Assembly: GCF_004342165.1 (NCBI RefSeq)
Contig: NZ_SMAL01000005.1
Coordinates: 1 to 64,000 of the forward strand
Origin: Natranaerovirga pectinivora
Lineage (GTDB): Bacteria > Bacillota > Clostridia > Lachnospirales > DSM-24629
Direction of reading: 5' to 3'
DNA length: 64,000 bases
Shown here: in pieces, positions 1 through 7,614 of the stretch
Numbering within the stretch: position 1 is the first letter of the stretch
How the letters are laid out: each line of letters opens with the position of its first letter
Program-made: the position numbers and the translations under genes
The notes under the pieces: generated by a model
Database searches by the model: none
Told to the model about the DNA's origin: nothing
What the model saw: only the letters and a program-made list of their open reading frames with translations

Positions 1-94
1 AAAATGCGTATTATATTATAGAATACAAAAATAGCTCTAAAGCCAAGAATGGAGGGGAATTGAAACCAATCCCCCCCAACTATTGACAAAGAGC

Positions 95-266
95 CAAAAA
101 AATCCCCCAAACGAGTTTGAGGGAAAGTATAACATACTTGCATATTTACTTAAAAACCTTCAAACCCTTTGATATCAACCTATTTCTTTTCTATCAACAC
201 GCACGTCTCAACGTGTGTGTTGACAAGAAGGTGATTATAATACGCAGAATATAGGGGTTTTGCGTA
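95..266 (-). repeat. Compound repeat, copy A: rlmD/rumA 3' tail plus terminator
   Basis: First of five copies in the window, read on the minus strand. It holds a TTTTGCGTA box (258-266), a short open tail ending in THVETCVLIEKK and a TAG stop (180-218), about 55 bases of spacer, and a rho-independent terminator (95-124; stem TCCCTCAAAC/GTTTGGGGGA then a T run). The peptide resembles the C-terminal end of 23S rRNA (uracil-5-)methyltransferases of the RlmD/RumA family, which usually end DMFPHT-HVETVVL. No complete methyltransferase gene lies nearby. Other copies are at 4425-4610, 38541-38761, 40080-40148 and 41984-42160. I read it as an integration or duplication scar rather than an expressed gene. 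Confidence 0.7.
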
Positions 267-411
267 CTATTACACTTTCTTAGAGAACTATTGCATCTTA
301 GTATCTCTATCTAATCTTACTCAGGTGCTTTTGCTTGATAAATATTAAATCTGAACAAACTAAAAAAGTTACCTTAATCGTCCTATCCTTACCGGTATAC
401 TTATGGACATT

Positions 412-1005
412 TTATTCATAAACTTCATACGCATCTCGTATACTAGCCACATAATCTTTAAAAAATACATTCAGAAATTCTATATCAAACTTCCTATAAT
501 CCCATTCTACTTCCTTATCTCTTACATCATCATAGACCTTTGGTAAAACCCCTGTTGAATTAACCTCATCTATCATTTCAAGCAGTTCATAAGGAGAAAC
601 ATCTTCAATAATTCCTTTACCCTTCCCATCAGTTACATATGGGTAATGAGTGCCACTTCCTCGTTTCATTTCTGTTATCACTATTAATTCAATAGAGAAT
701 TCCCAACCAGCACCGTAGTCATATTCCATAGTCAAGAGATCTCCAACCATAAGTTTCAATGCAGAAAGTTTGGTTTTTATAGGGTCAATAATTGGCTTAT
801 CAATAAAATCAAGTTCTTCAATCATTATTTCATATCTGTTACCGCCAAATCTAATACAAAACAGATGACTAGCTGTACTCTCAAATGCAGCCAACACAGA
901 ATATCCCAGTTTAGCAACGTTTGAAACAGAGGTTATTTCAATATCTCTCCAAATAATATCCTCAAGGTTTTTTAGTCTTACTTTAAATTTATATACATCA
1001 GCCAT
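412..1005 (-). CDS. pRiA4b ORF-3-like protein
   Basis: This 197-residue protein has the pattern of the plasmid pRiA4b ORF-3-like family. It opens with the typical KFKVRLKNLEDIIWRDIEI strand and has the central LTMEYDYGAGWEFSIEL segment, where the family's conserved Y-D-x-G-x-x-W is visible. The family is common on plasmids and transposon-rich islands, often with recombinases; its biochemical role is not known. There is no signal peptide or membrane segment, so it is probably cytoplasmic. A GGAGG site lies just upstream of the ATG. The gene is monocistronic; its 3' end faces the terminator of repeat copy A. Confidence 0.75.
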   Translation of the reverse strand: MADVYKFKVRLKNLEDIIWRDIEITSVSNVAKLGYSVLAAFESTASHLFCIRFGGNRYEIMIEELDFIDKPIIDPIKTKLSALKLMVGDLLTMEYDYGAGWEFSIELIVITEMKRGSGTHYPYVTDGKGKGIIEDVSPYELLEMIDEVNSTGVLPKVYDDVRDKEVEWDYRKFDIEFLNVFFKDYVASIRDAYEVYE

Positions 1006-1117
1006 TTATCATTTTCCTCCTGACTTATTGAAATGATCCATTCAAAATAGACCAATCTTCTTGTTAACGCTATAATTCGTGACCAATGCTCATTGTTCTC
1101 TGTACTTCTGGATATAG

Positions 1118-1144
1118 GTGACAAGGGGACGGGGTTTTTGTCAC
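1118..1144. repeat. Short dispersed motif GTGACAAGGGGACGGGGT, copy 1
   Basis: The motif GTGACAAGGGGACGGGG followed by TTTTTGTCAC makes a small inverted repeat (GTGACAA/TTGTCAC). Related copies lie in opposite orientation at 3046-3063 and 36126-36143. It is intergenic and I assign it no function. Confidence 0.5.
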
Positions 1145-1181
1145 ATCCTTTATGTATAAATTCCACGTCCCATTGACTCTC

Positions 1182-1748
1182 TTAATCCTTCTCTTCATAG
1201 TCCGTCTTATAATCTTCCTTACTGAGGGAGTTCATAGCAGTAAGCAGATATATCCTTGATATCATAGCCATAACAACTCCTATAAATCCTGTTCCTTGGT
1301 GATTGATTGTTAAGGATATTGATAGCAGTACCATAGTTATTCCAGTTAGGATTATATAGGTCCTATCCTTACCGGTATACTTATTTGCAATCTCCTGTTG
1401 GTCCATTGCATTGAAATTATGAACTGATCCCTCCAGAATTTTGTGAAATACCACAAGCTCTATGGCTATTACAAACAGAGGGTAGAACAGCATAGGAAGG
1501 AAACTTTCAACATTACCACTTCCTAAAAGGGACAGGATTCCTCCCCCAAGACTTGCGACAACAAGTATCATGGCGCTTATCTTAGGTCTGGAGAAGTCTC
1601 CCCCAGAAGTTTTTTCTTCAAGTTCTGAAATGCCTGTTAGTACAACGATCCAGCCTACGAAAGCAGGAAGTATGGTTAATATTCCGATGGTTATGTTGAA
1701 GGTTGCAATAAAGATGCCCCAGAATATTCTCTTGTAGCCCACTGTCAT
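1182..1748 (-). CDS. Multi-pass membrane protein of unknown function
   Basis: The 188-residue product is mostly hydrophobic. About five membrane segments can be seen, near residues 8-40 (a long one that may cross twice), 57-77, 82-102, 130-150 and 152-172, separated by short charged loops. The C-terminal tail is acidic and short. I do not recognise a family. The upstream gene (1749-2633) ends directly against this start, so the two are almost certainly cotranscribed and translationally coupled; that neighbour is a single-pass membrane protein with a large outer domain. A joint role at the cell envelope is an inference from this pairing only. Confidence 0.7.
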   Translation of the reverse strand: MTVGYKRIFWGIFIATFNITIGILTILPAFVGWIVVLTGISELEEKTSGGDFSRPKISAMILVVASLGGGILSLLGSGNVESFLPMLFYPLFVIAIELVVFHKILEGSVHNFNAMDQQEIANKYTGKDRTYIILTGITMVLLSISLTINHQGTGFIGVVMAMISRIYLLTAMNSLSKEDYKTDYEEKD

Positions 1749-2633
1749 CTAAATCGCCTCCCTTGCTTTGATGTATCTGTACAGGCCCATAAAGCTATAG
1801 TTGTGGTATAAGCTTTTTATATTGTAGACTCTCTCATAATAATGTATGCCATCATCATCAGTAATTGTCAACTTTGGATGTATATCAAATAGCGTGTATT
1901 GACTAACTATATCATCCCCAATGCCTACCTTTGTTGTCACATCCAAAAAGTTTCCTTTCTGTAATGTCATTCCCAATGAATCCTCAGGATTGCTACCGTT
2001 TATCTTCCACTGAACCCTATCTTTAAATTTTTCCATAAGAGGGCTATCAATAGCTGTAATTGTTAGATCTCCAAGAATTCTGTAGCTTGTTTTTCCAGTT
2101 CCGTTATTGGATCCTGATGAAGAAACATGCTCAAGGGGACTTTTTCCGAACCTGTGCTCGTAAAGATGGATTTCTCCAATATCAACTGTCATTTCACTGG
2201 AGTCGCTAAACAGAATCCTGGCTTGTGTAAGAACTATTCCGTCCAGGTCTTTTTCTTTCGGTAAATCAATGATCTTGCAGTTCACACTTCTTACGTTGTA
2301 TCGACCGTAGATGTCACCGGGTGTTTTGTTCTGTTCGGAGCCCCAATTGAATGGATGGCTATATCCATACTCCGATGCCTGGATTGTAATCTCAGGGTAC
2401 TCGGGAAACGCGATATCGATTACGACACTGTTGTCATAAGCATTAGTGATATAACCCAAGTTAAAGGAAATATCCTGATAATGCTCCCTGTCCACATAGA
2501 CTCTCTGATCATAGTAATGTTGAAAGAATACAGGTTCATCCAACTTAAGGTAGAATACTAGACTATAGCCTGCTACTACAAGAACGGCAATCAGAGTTAG
2601 TATCCCCTTAAAAATTCTATTATTTATTTCCAT
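1749..2633 (-). CDS. Single-pass membrane-anchored protein
   Basis: 294 residues. Residues 8-28 form one hydrophobic helix right after a basic start, with no clear cleavage site, so the protein is probably anchored by its N-terminus with residues 30-294 outside. The outer part is beta-rich and has a GSNNGTGKTSYRILGDL stretch near the middle; I cannot match it to a named domain. It is the first gene of a two-gene unit with 1182-1748. An AGGGGGGAT ribosome site lies a few bases upstream of the ATG. No terminator is seen between the two genes. Confidence 0.7.
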   Translation of the reverse strand: MEINNRIFKGILTLIAVLVVAGYSLVFYLKLDEPVFFQHYYDQRVYVDREHYQDISFNLGYITNAYDNSVVIDIAFPEYPEITIQASEYGYSHPFNWGSEQNKTPGDIYGRYNVRSVNCKIIDLPKEKDLDGIVLTQARILFSDSSEMTVDIGEIHLYEHRFGKSPLEHVSSSGSNNGTGKTSYRILGDLTITAIDSPLMEKFKDRVQWKINGSNPEDSLGMTLQKGNFLDVTTKVGIGDDIVSQYTLFDIHPKLTITDDDGIHYYERVYNIKSLYHNYSFMGLYRYIKAREAI

Positions 2634-2758
2634 ATACCATCCCCCCTGAAGTATACCTCCCAGTACCTTTTTAAATACTTCTCTCTTATATTTATCTTGC
2701 TTTTTTACAACGCTCCATTAACTAAAGCTAGATGCTCTAAACCATAAGCCTTTCTTCT

Positions 2759-2863
2759 CTAATAAAACTCATCTTTTTTATATTTTTTCAACTCTATTTT
2801 TTTAAGCCTCTTAGCTTCTTTTTCCTTTTTAAGGTTTTCCCAATACTGTCTTTTCTTACTCAT
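2759..2863 (-). CDS. Possible 34-residue lysine-rich small protein
   Basis: A short frame begins MSKKRQYWENLKKEKEAK and ends KYKKDEFY. It is preceded by GGAGGGACTATAA, a good ribosome site at normal spacing. About 40 percent of residues are lysine or arginine and the sequence would form one charged helix. No homologue is known to me. It sits alone in an otherwise gene-free interval (2634-3084). The ribosome site is the main support. Confidence 0.35.
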   Translation of the reverse strand: MSKKRQYWENLKKEKEAKRLKKIELKKYKKDEFY

Positions 2864-3045
2864 TTATAGTCCCTCCATATTCCCTTTATAATCCAATTAT
2901 ACCACAATTATCTATAACTTTATAAAAAAATACGAGTACGGTTTAGTCGTATCACAAACAATTGTTTTCTATACAATTTCACCCTTGGCATTCCAAGGGA
3001 TAGACGTGAACAATCGCCCTTACAGTCAATGTGTGTTGTATCAAT

Positions 3046-3063
3046 ACCCCGTCCCCTTGTCAC
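3046..3063. repeat. Short dispersed motif, copy 2 (inverted)
   Basis: ACCCCGTCCCCTTGTCAC is the reverse complement of the motif at 1118. It lies just downstream of the gene at 3085-3399. Confidence 0.45.
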
Positions 3064-3084
3064 GTTTTAAATACCTCTTTATAC

Positions 3085-3399
3085 TTAGTCTAATAAATTA
3101 ACAAAATTCTTCATTAGAGCATTATACTCTTCAACATTTTTAAACCTTAAAAAGAATTCAATATCACTTTTGAATATTGAATTACCATCGAAATATGTTT
3201 TTCTTTTGCCTTTAACCATAAAAGAAAGTGAAGGATATACTATTCCGTGTTTAATAATTATTTCATTTTTATTCTTTTGAAAAATGATTTTCCCCGCACC
3301 CAATGACTTAAATTCAAGTTCTTTAAGGGTATATACCTTAGTTTCAAAAAGAGGTGGAACAAAGCATTCAAAGTTCATATTATAGTCAGAATCCATCAA
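3085..3399 (-). CDS. Hypothetical protein, 104 residues
   Basis: A small soluble protein with no recognised domain. It has alternating short strands (IIFQKNKNEIIIKHGIVYP) and a C-terminal helix (VEEYNALMKNFVNLLD). There is no signal peptide. No strong ribosome site is visible directly upstream of the first ATG, so the start is uncertain by one or two codons. It stands alone between the short motif at 3046 and the terminator-type repeat at 3487. Confidence 0.45.
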   Translation of the reverse strand: MMDSDYNMNFECFVPPLFETKVYTLKELEFKSLGAGKIIFQKNKNEIIIKHGIVYPSLSFMVKGKRKTYFDGNSIFKSDIEFFLRFKNVEEYNALMKNFVNLLD

Positions 3400-3486
3400 C
3401 GCATCTTCGGAAATTCGTTTTATGCCACTCCCTAAAAACTCAGATACAATTAAATCTCATTCTAATCGGTGTTTCTCAAAAGCTCA

Positions 3487-3550
3487 TTTTGCGTAAAAGT
3501 AGACCTCCCGGGGGGTCAAAAAACCCACAAACTCTAGTCTGTGGGAACAT
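3487..3550 (-). terminator. Terminator with GC palindrome, partial repeat copy B
   Basis: A TTTTGCGTA box (3487-3495) is followed by the palindrome GACCTCCCGGGGGGTC (3502-3517) and a hairpin CCCACAGACTAGAGTTTGTGGG with a T run on the minus strand (3518-3544). It terminates the gene at 3581-4036. It shares box, palindrome and hairpin with the compound repeats but lacks the rlmD tail. Confidence 0.65.
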
Positions 3551-3580
3551 AGAAAACACGCTTACATTTTTATGTAAACA

Positions 3581-4036
3581 TTATGTTATATTATGGACCC
3601 TTACTGTAGGCCCACCATATCGTACTTCAGTATAGCTCGTATGAATATCAGCTAAATAAACCGGAACATTAACTGTAGACGTGTCTAGCTCTACATCGTC
3701 ATCGACCAAATTCAGATTACCAGATATATATATCTCTAGAGCATACTTCTCACATTGTTCTCTATTTAAATTTATTCCTTTTCCACGAATATTCAGAATA
3801 TATCCATCCGTAACAGAGCAAACAATTACTTCTCCACATGTCTCATTCTGAAAAAATGTAAAACTCACAATTTCATAAACGCCAATATCGCCTCTTGTTC
3901 TTCTTCCGATAATTCTCATAATTTTTTCTTGTATGATGTATTTAGTATCAAATACATCAATACGCTCCTTTCTTTTTAAGTTTGTTATAATCAATAGTAA
4001 CACTGTGGACTTTATATAATTTTCTATAGCTTTCAA
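3581..4036 (-). CDS. Hypothetical protein, 151 residues
   Basis: Unrecognised. The N-terminus (about 17 residues) is weakly hydrophobic (STVLLLIITNL) but short for a signal peptide; an internal start at MRIIGRRTRGD (residue 40) is possible and would remove it. The central part is beta-rich (YEIVSFTFFQNETCGEVIV) and the C-terminal third has a VDDDVELDTSTVNVPVYL stretch. The hairpin at 3518-3544 ends its transcript. Nothing around it indicates a function. Confidence 0.45.
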   Translation of the reverse strand: MKAIENYIKSTVLLLIITNLKRKERIDVFDTKYIIQEKIMRIIGRRTRGDIGVYEIVSFTFFQNETCGEVIVCSVTDGYILNIRGKGINLNREQCEKYALEIYISGNLNLVDDDVELDTSTVNVPVYLADIHTSYTEVRYGGPTVRVHNIT

Positions 4037-4424
4037 TATTTGGAGGAGTGTATTGCCACAATTTTATCTGAATCATTTATAGTTGGATAAGTCTTTGAAC
4101 TTTCATGTCACGAAAGCTTATTAGGACTTCCATAACGGTTTCCTCTTCCAACATATAAACTCAATCCTTTAAGGCAGAAAACACATATAAACCAAAATAA
4201 ACCTATTTTACGGATTAAGCCGCCTCTTCTATAAAACTTTCAATCAACCTATTCACCACCATTATAAAGTTAACTCCTCTGTATTTTTTAACATCTGGTG
4301 AAACACTACCACTTTATAATATTAATATACTTTGCAAATATTATCAATAAATGATTATTTTATATTGTTATATGTTTTATAATCATCTGAATTCATAGTA
4401 GTCAGACTTTTATTCTTTATAAAA
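4037..4424. other. Intergenic interval with a possible decayed gene tail
   Basis: No intact gene. On the minus strand near 4215-4315 a short open tail ends NRLIESFIEEAA and a stop. It could be the C-terminal remnant of a lost gene, but it is too short to assign. Confidence 0.3.
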
Positions 4425-4610
4425 GTACGACCCCCTAAAACAAAAATCCCTCAAACCGTAGTCTGAGGGAACATATTTAATACCTATTCAATTACCTAAA
4501 ACCCCATACCCCTTGATTCCAACCTATTCCTTCTCTATCAAGACGCACGTCTCAACGTGTGCTTTGGCTATAAAGTGATACTGATGCGCAGAAAAGAGGG
4601 GTTTTGCGTA
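4425..4610 (-). repeat. Compound repeat, copy C: rlmD tail plus terminator
   Basis: Same order as copy A: TTTTGCGTA box (4602-4610), tail ending HVETCVLIEKE and stop (4524-4562), and terminator hairpin (4441-4470; CCCTCAGACTACGGTTTGAGGG then T run). The stretch just before the tail (AGTATCACTTTATAGCCAA on the minus strand) closely matches copy G at 41984-42160, so similarity extends outside the peptide. Confidence 0.7.
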
Positions 4611-4669
4611 GCTGTCCCCCCTTTTAAGTGTCAAATAAGGAAAACAAAAAATGTTTTTTATGCGTGATT

Positions 4670-5431
4670 TCACTTTAAACATTTCTCTTCACCATTCTCT
4701 AATATACTATAATATTTCCCTGTAACGTTATCAATCTTTAGAATTGGTATTCTATGACTTACCTCAATATCTCCATCAATGTAAAAGTGACTAGCATTAT
4801 CAAAGAAGATATCATGAAAGTCTTTATTTCCTGCAATAGTAGCTGTTGAAATGTGACCTGCAATAATATCTTTATAGAACTTTCCGGTTGTAGCAGGAAA
4901 TTTCCATAAAAAAGTTTCATCTGACGTACCAATCTTCCATAACTCTCCTGCTTCTTCATCCACTCCAGCATGTACAAAAATTCTATCTTTTGTTTCATAA
5001 TAACAAGGCAATTGATTCAACCATTTTAAGAGAGTGGGGTGGTTATATTTAATTGATTCTTTGACTTTCCTACTTATTCCAATCTTATCACGCTTAAACA
5101 TCATTTTTTTAACTTCATCTAATTGCTCTTTAGTTAAAAACGTTTTTGAAGTTTTAAGGTTTTTATCTTCTGACAACCAATCATTTCTGCCATTTTTCAC
5201 AAACTCTATAAACATACCTTCATGATTACCTTTCAAAACAATTATATTTTTAGGATATTCCTTTTGTAAATTCATAATTCTATATAGCACTTTATAACTA
5301 TCTGGTCCTAGATCTATATAATCGCCAAGCAAAATTAATTGATTATCTCCTGAAAGGTCTACTTTTTTTAATGCGTCTTCAAATTCATCTATAAAGCCGT
5401 GAATATCACTTATTACATAAGTAAATGCCAT
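4670..5431 (-). CDS. Metallophosphoesterase (PPP-type phosphatase family)
   Basis: A 253-residue calcineurin-like phosphoesterase. The ordered metal motifs are visible: SDIHG near the start (D-x-H), then LLGDYIDLGP (G-D-x-x-D), LKGNHEG (G-N-H-E), FVHAGVD and a final IAGHIST, as in bacterial serine/threonine phosphatase PrpA/ApaH-like enzymes. These residues bind two metal ions and hydrolyse phosphomonoesters, here possibly on proteins. I start at the ATG of MAFTYVISD because GAAGGTG lies 9 bases upstream; a longer frame reaches 5464. It is cytoplasmic and monocistronic. A second, more divergent phosphoesterase is at 8773-9474. Confidence 0.85.
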   Translation of the reverse strand: MAFTYVISDIHGFIDEFEDALKKVDLSGDNQLILLGDYIDLGPDSYKVLYRIMNLQKEYPKNIIVLKGNHEGMFIEFVKNGRNDWLSEDKNLKTSKTFLTKEQLDEVKKMMFKRDKIGISRKVKESIKYNHPTLLKWLNQLPCYYETKDRIFVHAGVDEEAGELWKIGTSDETFLWKFPATTGKFYKDIIAGHISTATIAGNKDFHDIFFDNASHFYIDGDIEVSHRIPILKIDNVTGKYYSILENGEEKCLK

Positions 5432-5534
5432 TTTATACAACACCTTCATTCTTTTTATCTTCATCGTTATTTGTGGCTACTGTTAAAAAAATGCATCAGT
5501 ACTACTAGGTTATTTGATTTGTTGCTCTAATAAT

Positions 5535-5703
5535 TTATACCAACTTATATCTTCTCCTAACGATAATAAATAATAAAGTTTCAAGGTGCTTCTTCATGTC
5601 TTTAACTTCCTGATATGTAACAGTTATGCTTTTGCTATATTTCCATTTTTTTTCTTCTTAAACTCTCCACATCTCTAAGAGTTAACTGCGTAGTAGGCTT
5701 CAT
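5535..5703 (-). pseudogene. Small phage-type gene with a frameshift in an A8 run
   Basis: The frame opens MKPTTQLTLRDVESLRRKK, coupled to the upstream gene (stop at 5705; AGAGGTG ribosome site). At a run of eight A residues it hits a stop after MEI. Shifted by one base it continues WKYSKSITVTYQEVKD through HLETLLF to a stop at 5535, giving a plausible product of about 56 residues. Length 169 is not a multiple of three, so it is either broken or relies on slippage at the A8 run. Confidence 0.5.
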
Positions 5704-5704
5704 A

Positions 5705-6157
5705 TTAAACACCTCTTTCAGTTAAAATCTTATAAATCTTAATTAATTTGTCATCTGTACTGAGCTTCTTAAACTGTTCAAGATTCATATCTGGTACAGT
5801 TGCAATCGTATTAGGAACATTTTCTTCTGCTACTGCTGCTGTGCTCCCTGTTGTCATCTTAAAAAGCTGCTTACCTGAAAGATATTTATCTAAACAAGTC
5901 TCTTCTACTAAATATGAGCTCAAAATTCTAAGCGCCTTTGTTGGCATTGGAAGTTCAGCTTGGCTTTCAAGTTGAATTACTAAAGTCATATCATCCGGCG
6001 AAAAGCAATAGTCAACAATCTGCTTTGGATTTTTAGCAATTAAAGATTTAGTATTGTAAATTGTGACTCCTTCCTTTATTGCTTTCTTTGCTTTTTCGTC
6101 AAACTTTGCACCTGTATTCACAAACTGTGCACTAATTGTATAGTTGTTCTTCATCAT
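5705..6157 (-). CDS. Hypothetical protein, probable phage or ICE cargo
   Basis: About 150 residues from the chosen start MMKNNYTISAQF, which has a strong AGGAGG site (AAGGAGGAATTA) upstream; a longer frame to 6220 lacks one. The protein is soluble. It has an alpha/beta N-terminal half (FDEKAKKAIKEG, PDDMTLVIQLES), a flexible alanine-rich middle (GSTAAVAEE) and a helical C-terminus ending KIYKILTERGV. I do not recognise the family. Its stop overlaps the start region of the frameshifted small gene at 5703, so they formed one operon. Confidence 0.55.
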   Translation of the reverse strand: MMKNNYTISAQFVNTGAKFDEKAKKAIKEGVTIYNTKSLIAKNPKQIVDYCFSPDDMTLVIQLESQAELPMPTKALRILSSYLVEETCLDKYLSGKQLFKMTTGSTAAVAEENVPNTIATVPDMNLEQFKKLSTDDKLIKIYKILTERGV

Positions 6158-6400
6158 TAATTCCTCCTTGGATATTAGATTATTAAATGAAACCATTTTA
6201 ATCCGGAATTCAAATGGCATTCATCTGGTATTATAATATCATATACATATCCAGAAGTCAACAGGTAATCAAAGTTTTTCTTTATTTTTCTATTATCCCA
6301 GCACTTTCCTTATTAATTGTTGAAAGAAATTATATAAACCACCGTAATTTCTCACTCCAGCCTCCCTTAGGAAGTTAGAAAGGAACAAAGCCTTTCGGAA

Positions 6401-6532
6401 ATGAAGGTGCTGCAGATGCAGTCACACATGAATGACAATAGCCAGTTTGATACTACTACTGAAGATGAATTAATCGATGTGCTTATCGCAATCCGTGTTG
6501 TAGCAAAAAGACTGGCAAACAAGCTCAGATAA
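6401..6532 (+). CDS. 43-residue phage-type small protein
   Basis: Begins MKVLQMQSHMNDNSQFD and ends AKRLANKLR. It precedes the gene at 6560 by 27 bases, which contain that gene's ribosome site. Acidic N-terminal half, helical basic end. The plus-strand order of this gene, 6560-6913 and the broken DUF2800-like frame matches a phage replication-region remnant. A GAAAGGA sequence upstream could serve as its ribosome site. Confidence 0.4.
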   Translation: MKVLQMQSHMNDNSQFDTTTEDELIDVLIAIRVVAKRLANKLR

Positions 6533-6559
6533 CAAATTGAGAAAAGGAGGAAAATCCAA

Positions 6560-6913
6560 GTGAGTAAGATGAGTGAATTATTAATGGTAATCGACGAGAT
6601 GATTAATTGCGGAGAAGGAATGATCAAATCTGCTAAGCAACTAAAGGATATATTTTCTACAGAAGACCTTCCCGAATCAAAAGCTGTAGCCATAACTAAA
6701 ACAAAAGCACTTCCTGTAATAGAGAAACAGTCTGAAATGAAGACTTACACTAAGGAGGAAGCACGCAGTATCTTATCTGTAAAATCTGCAAGTGGTTATG
6801 GTAAAGAAGTAAAATCCTTACTTTCAAAGTATGGAGCTGATAAGTTAAGTGCCTTAAAATCAGAAAATTATGCAGCTGTTGTAGCTGAAGGGGAGGTAAT
6901 AGGAAATGGCTAA
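6560..6913 (+). CDS. Phage protein preceding DUF2800 (Rrp5-like in annotations)
   Basis: 117 residues. The start is fixed by AAAAGGAGG just upstream. The N-terminal half is helical (LMVIDEMINCGEGMIKSAKQ), the middle is linker-like, and the C-terminal part (YTKEEARSILSVKSASGYGKE, then LLSKYGADKLSALK) resembles small phage proteins that sit immediately before DUF2800 genes in Clostridia and Bacilli prophages. Function is unknown. Its 3' end overlaps the start of the broken DUF2800-like frame at 6906, the usual order in such phages, which supports the identification. Confidence 0.6.
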   Translation: MSKMSELLMVIDEMINCGEGMIKSAKQLKDIFSTEDLPESKAVAITKTKALPVIEKQSEMKTYTKEEARSILSVKSASGYGKEVKSLLSKYGADKLSALKSENYAAVVAEGEVIGNG

Positions 6914-7010
6914 ACATGCTTTCTTATCTGCTTCCGCTAGTCACAGATGACTTAACTGCCCGACTAGCGAAAAGTTATGTGAAGCACTTCCAGATCATAA
7001 GGTACCGAAT
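6906..7010 (+). pseudogene. DUF2800-like phage gene, truncated N-terminus
   Basis: The frame starts MAKHAFLSASASHR, then TGA, and continues in frame LNCPTSEKLCEALPD before similarity fades. The family typically starts MAKH-x-LLSASxSHRWLNCPPS, so the TGA replaces the expected TGG tryptophan codon. The rest of the gene is missing: within about 130 bases the sequence turns into intergenic DNA and a recombinase remnant. DUF2800 proteins are PD-(D/E)XK-like phage nucleases; this copy cannot be functional. Confidence 0.55.
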
Positions 7011-7169
7011 GTCACGAATTTTCTCCCCCTTTGCATATTTAGGTTCCTTTTTTACAGTAACAGCATGTAAATTTAATTATTCATATATTTATGAGCTGTT
7101 GTTTTGTTTATTAATAACAATCTTTTTATTTAATTAAATTATACCAATAATTGTTTTATAATTCTATAA

Positions 7170-7217
7170 AAAAACAAAAAATCCGACCAAAGTTTTTTAC
7201 ACTTCGATCGGATTTTA
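7170..7217 (-). terminator. Recombinase-associated terminator, copy 1
   Basis: On the minus strand AATCCGATCGAAGT and ACTTTGGTCGGATT face each other across a short A-rich loop and are followed by a T run. A near-identical hairpin at 48985-49028 follows the 49-kb recombinase. Confidence 0.7.
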
Positions 7218-7231
7218 AATAATTAATATTA

Positions 7232-7528
7232 TTAAATTTTACATTCAACTTCTATACCATCAAACATACTAAACTCAATAGTTTTATTTTCAAAAACAAC
7301 AATCTTCTCAACCATCTTTTCAAATAATGCTAAATCGAAATTCTCTAGCCGATTTGCTTTTTCAATAACCTTTATAAACTGCTTAGCCTTATACTTCTTT
7401 AGCAAATCATCACTATCCAAATGTTCTTCCCACTTCTTTCTAAAATAATCTTTAATCTCTAACATTATATTAAATGTATTTATAAACGCTTCATACAAAA
7501 CCTTATCGTTTATAGTTCCCAATTTCAT
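7232..7528 (-). pseudogene. C-terminal remnant of a large serine recombinase
   Basis: About 95 residues match the last part of the recombinase at 49046-50455 almost residue for residue (DKVLYEAFINTFNIMLE, LKKYKAKQFIKVIEK, FEKMVEKIVVFENKTI). The catalytic domain, recombinase domain and zinc ribbon are missing. Similarity to the 49-kb locus extends downstream through the terminator, so 7138-7528 and 48950-49330 are direct repeats. The upstream break lies near 7520, right before the HipA-like gene, and marks an insertion or deletion boundary. Confidence 0.8.
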
Positions 7529-7614
7529 AATATAAATGTATTAATTATTTACTTTTAACTTTACTTATACTATTATTAACATAAAAGTACTGTTGGGGTG
7601 TTAGGGGTGTTAGT

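Noticed and set aside
978-1166. 62-residue minus-strand frame containing CDKNPVPLSPISRS
   Set aside because: It arises from the GTGACAAGGGGACGGGG motif and overlaps the neighbouring gene's start region; no domain seen.
6367-6693. 108-residue minus-strand frame
   Set aside because: It lies antisense to two better supported plus-strand genes and has no ribosome site.
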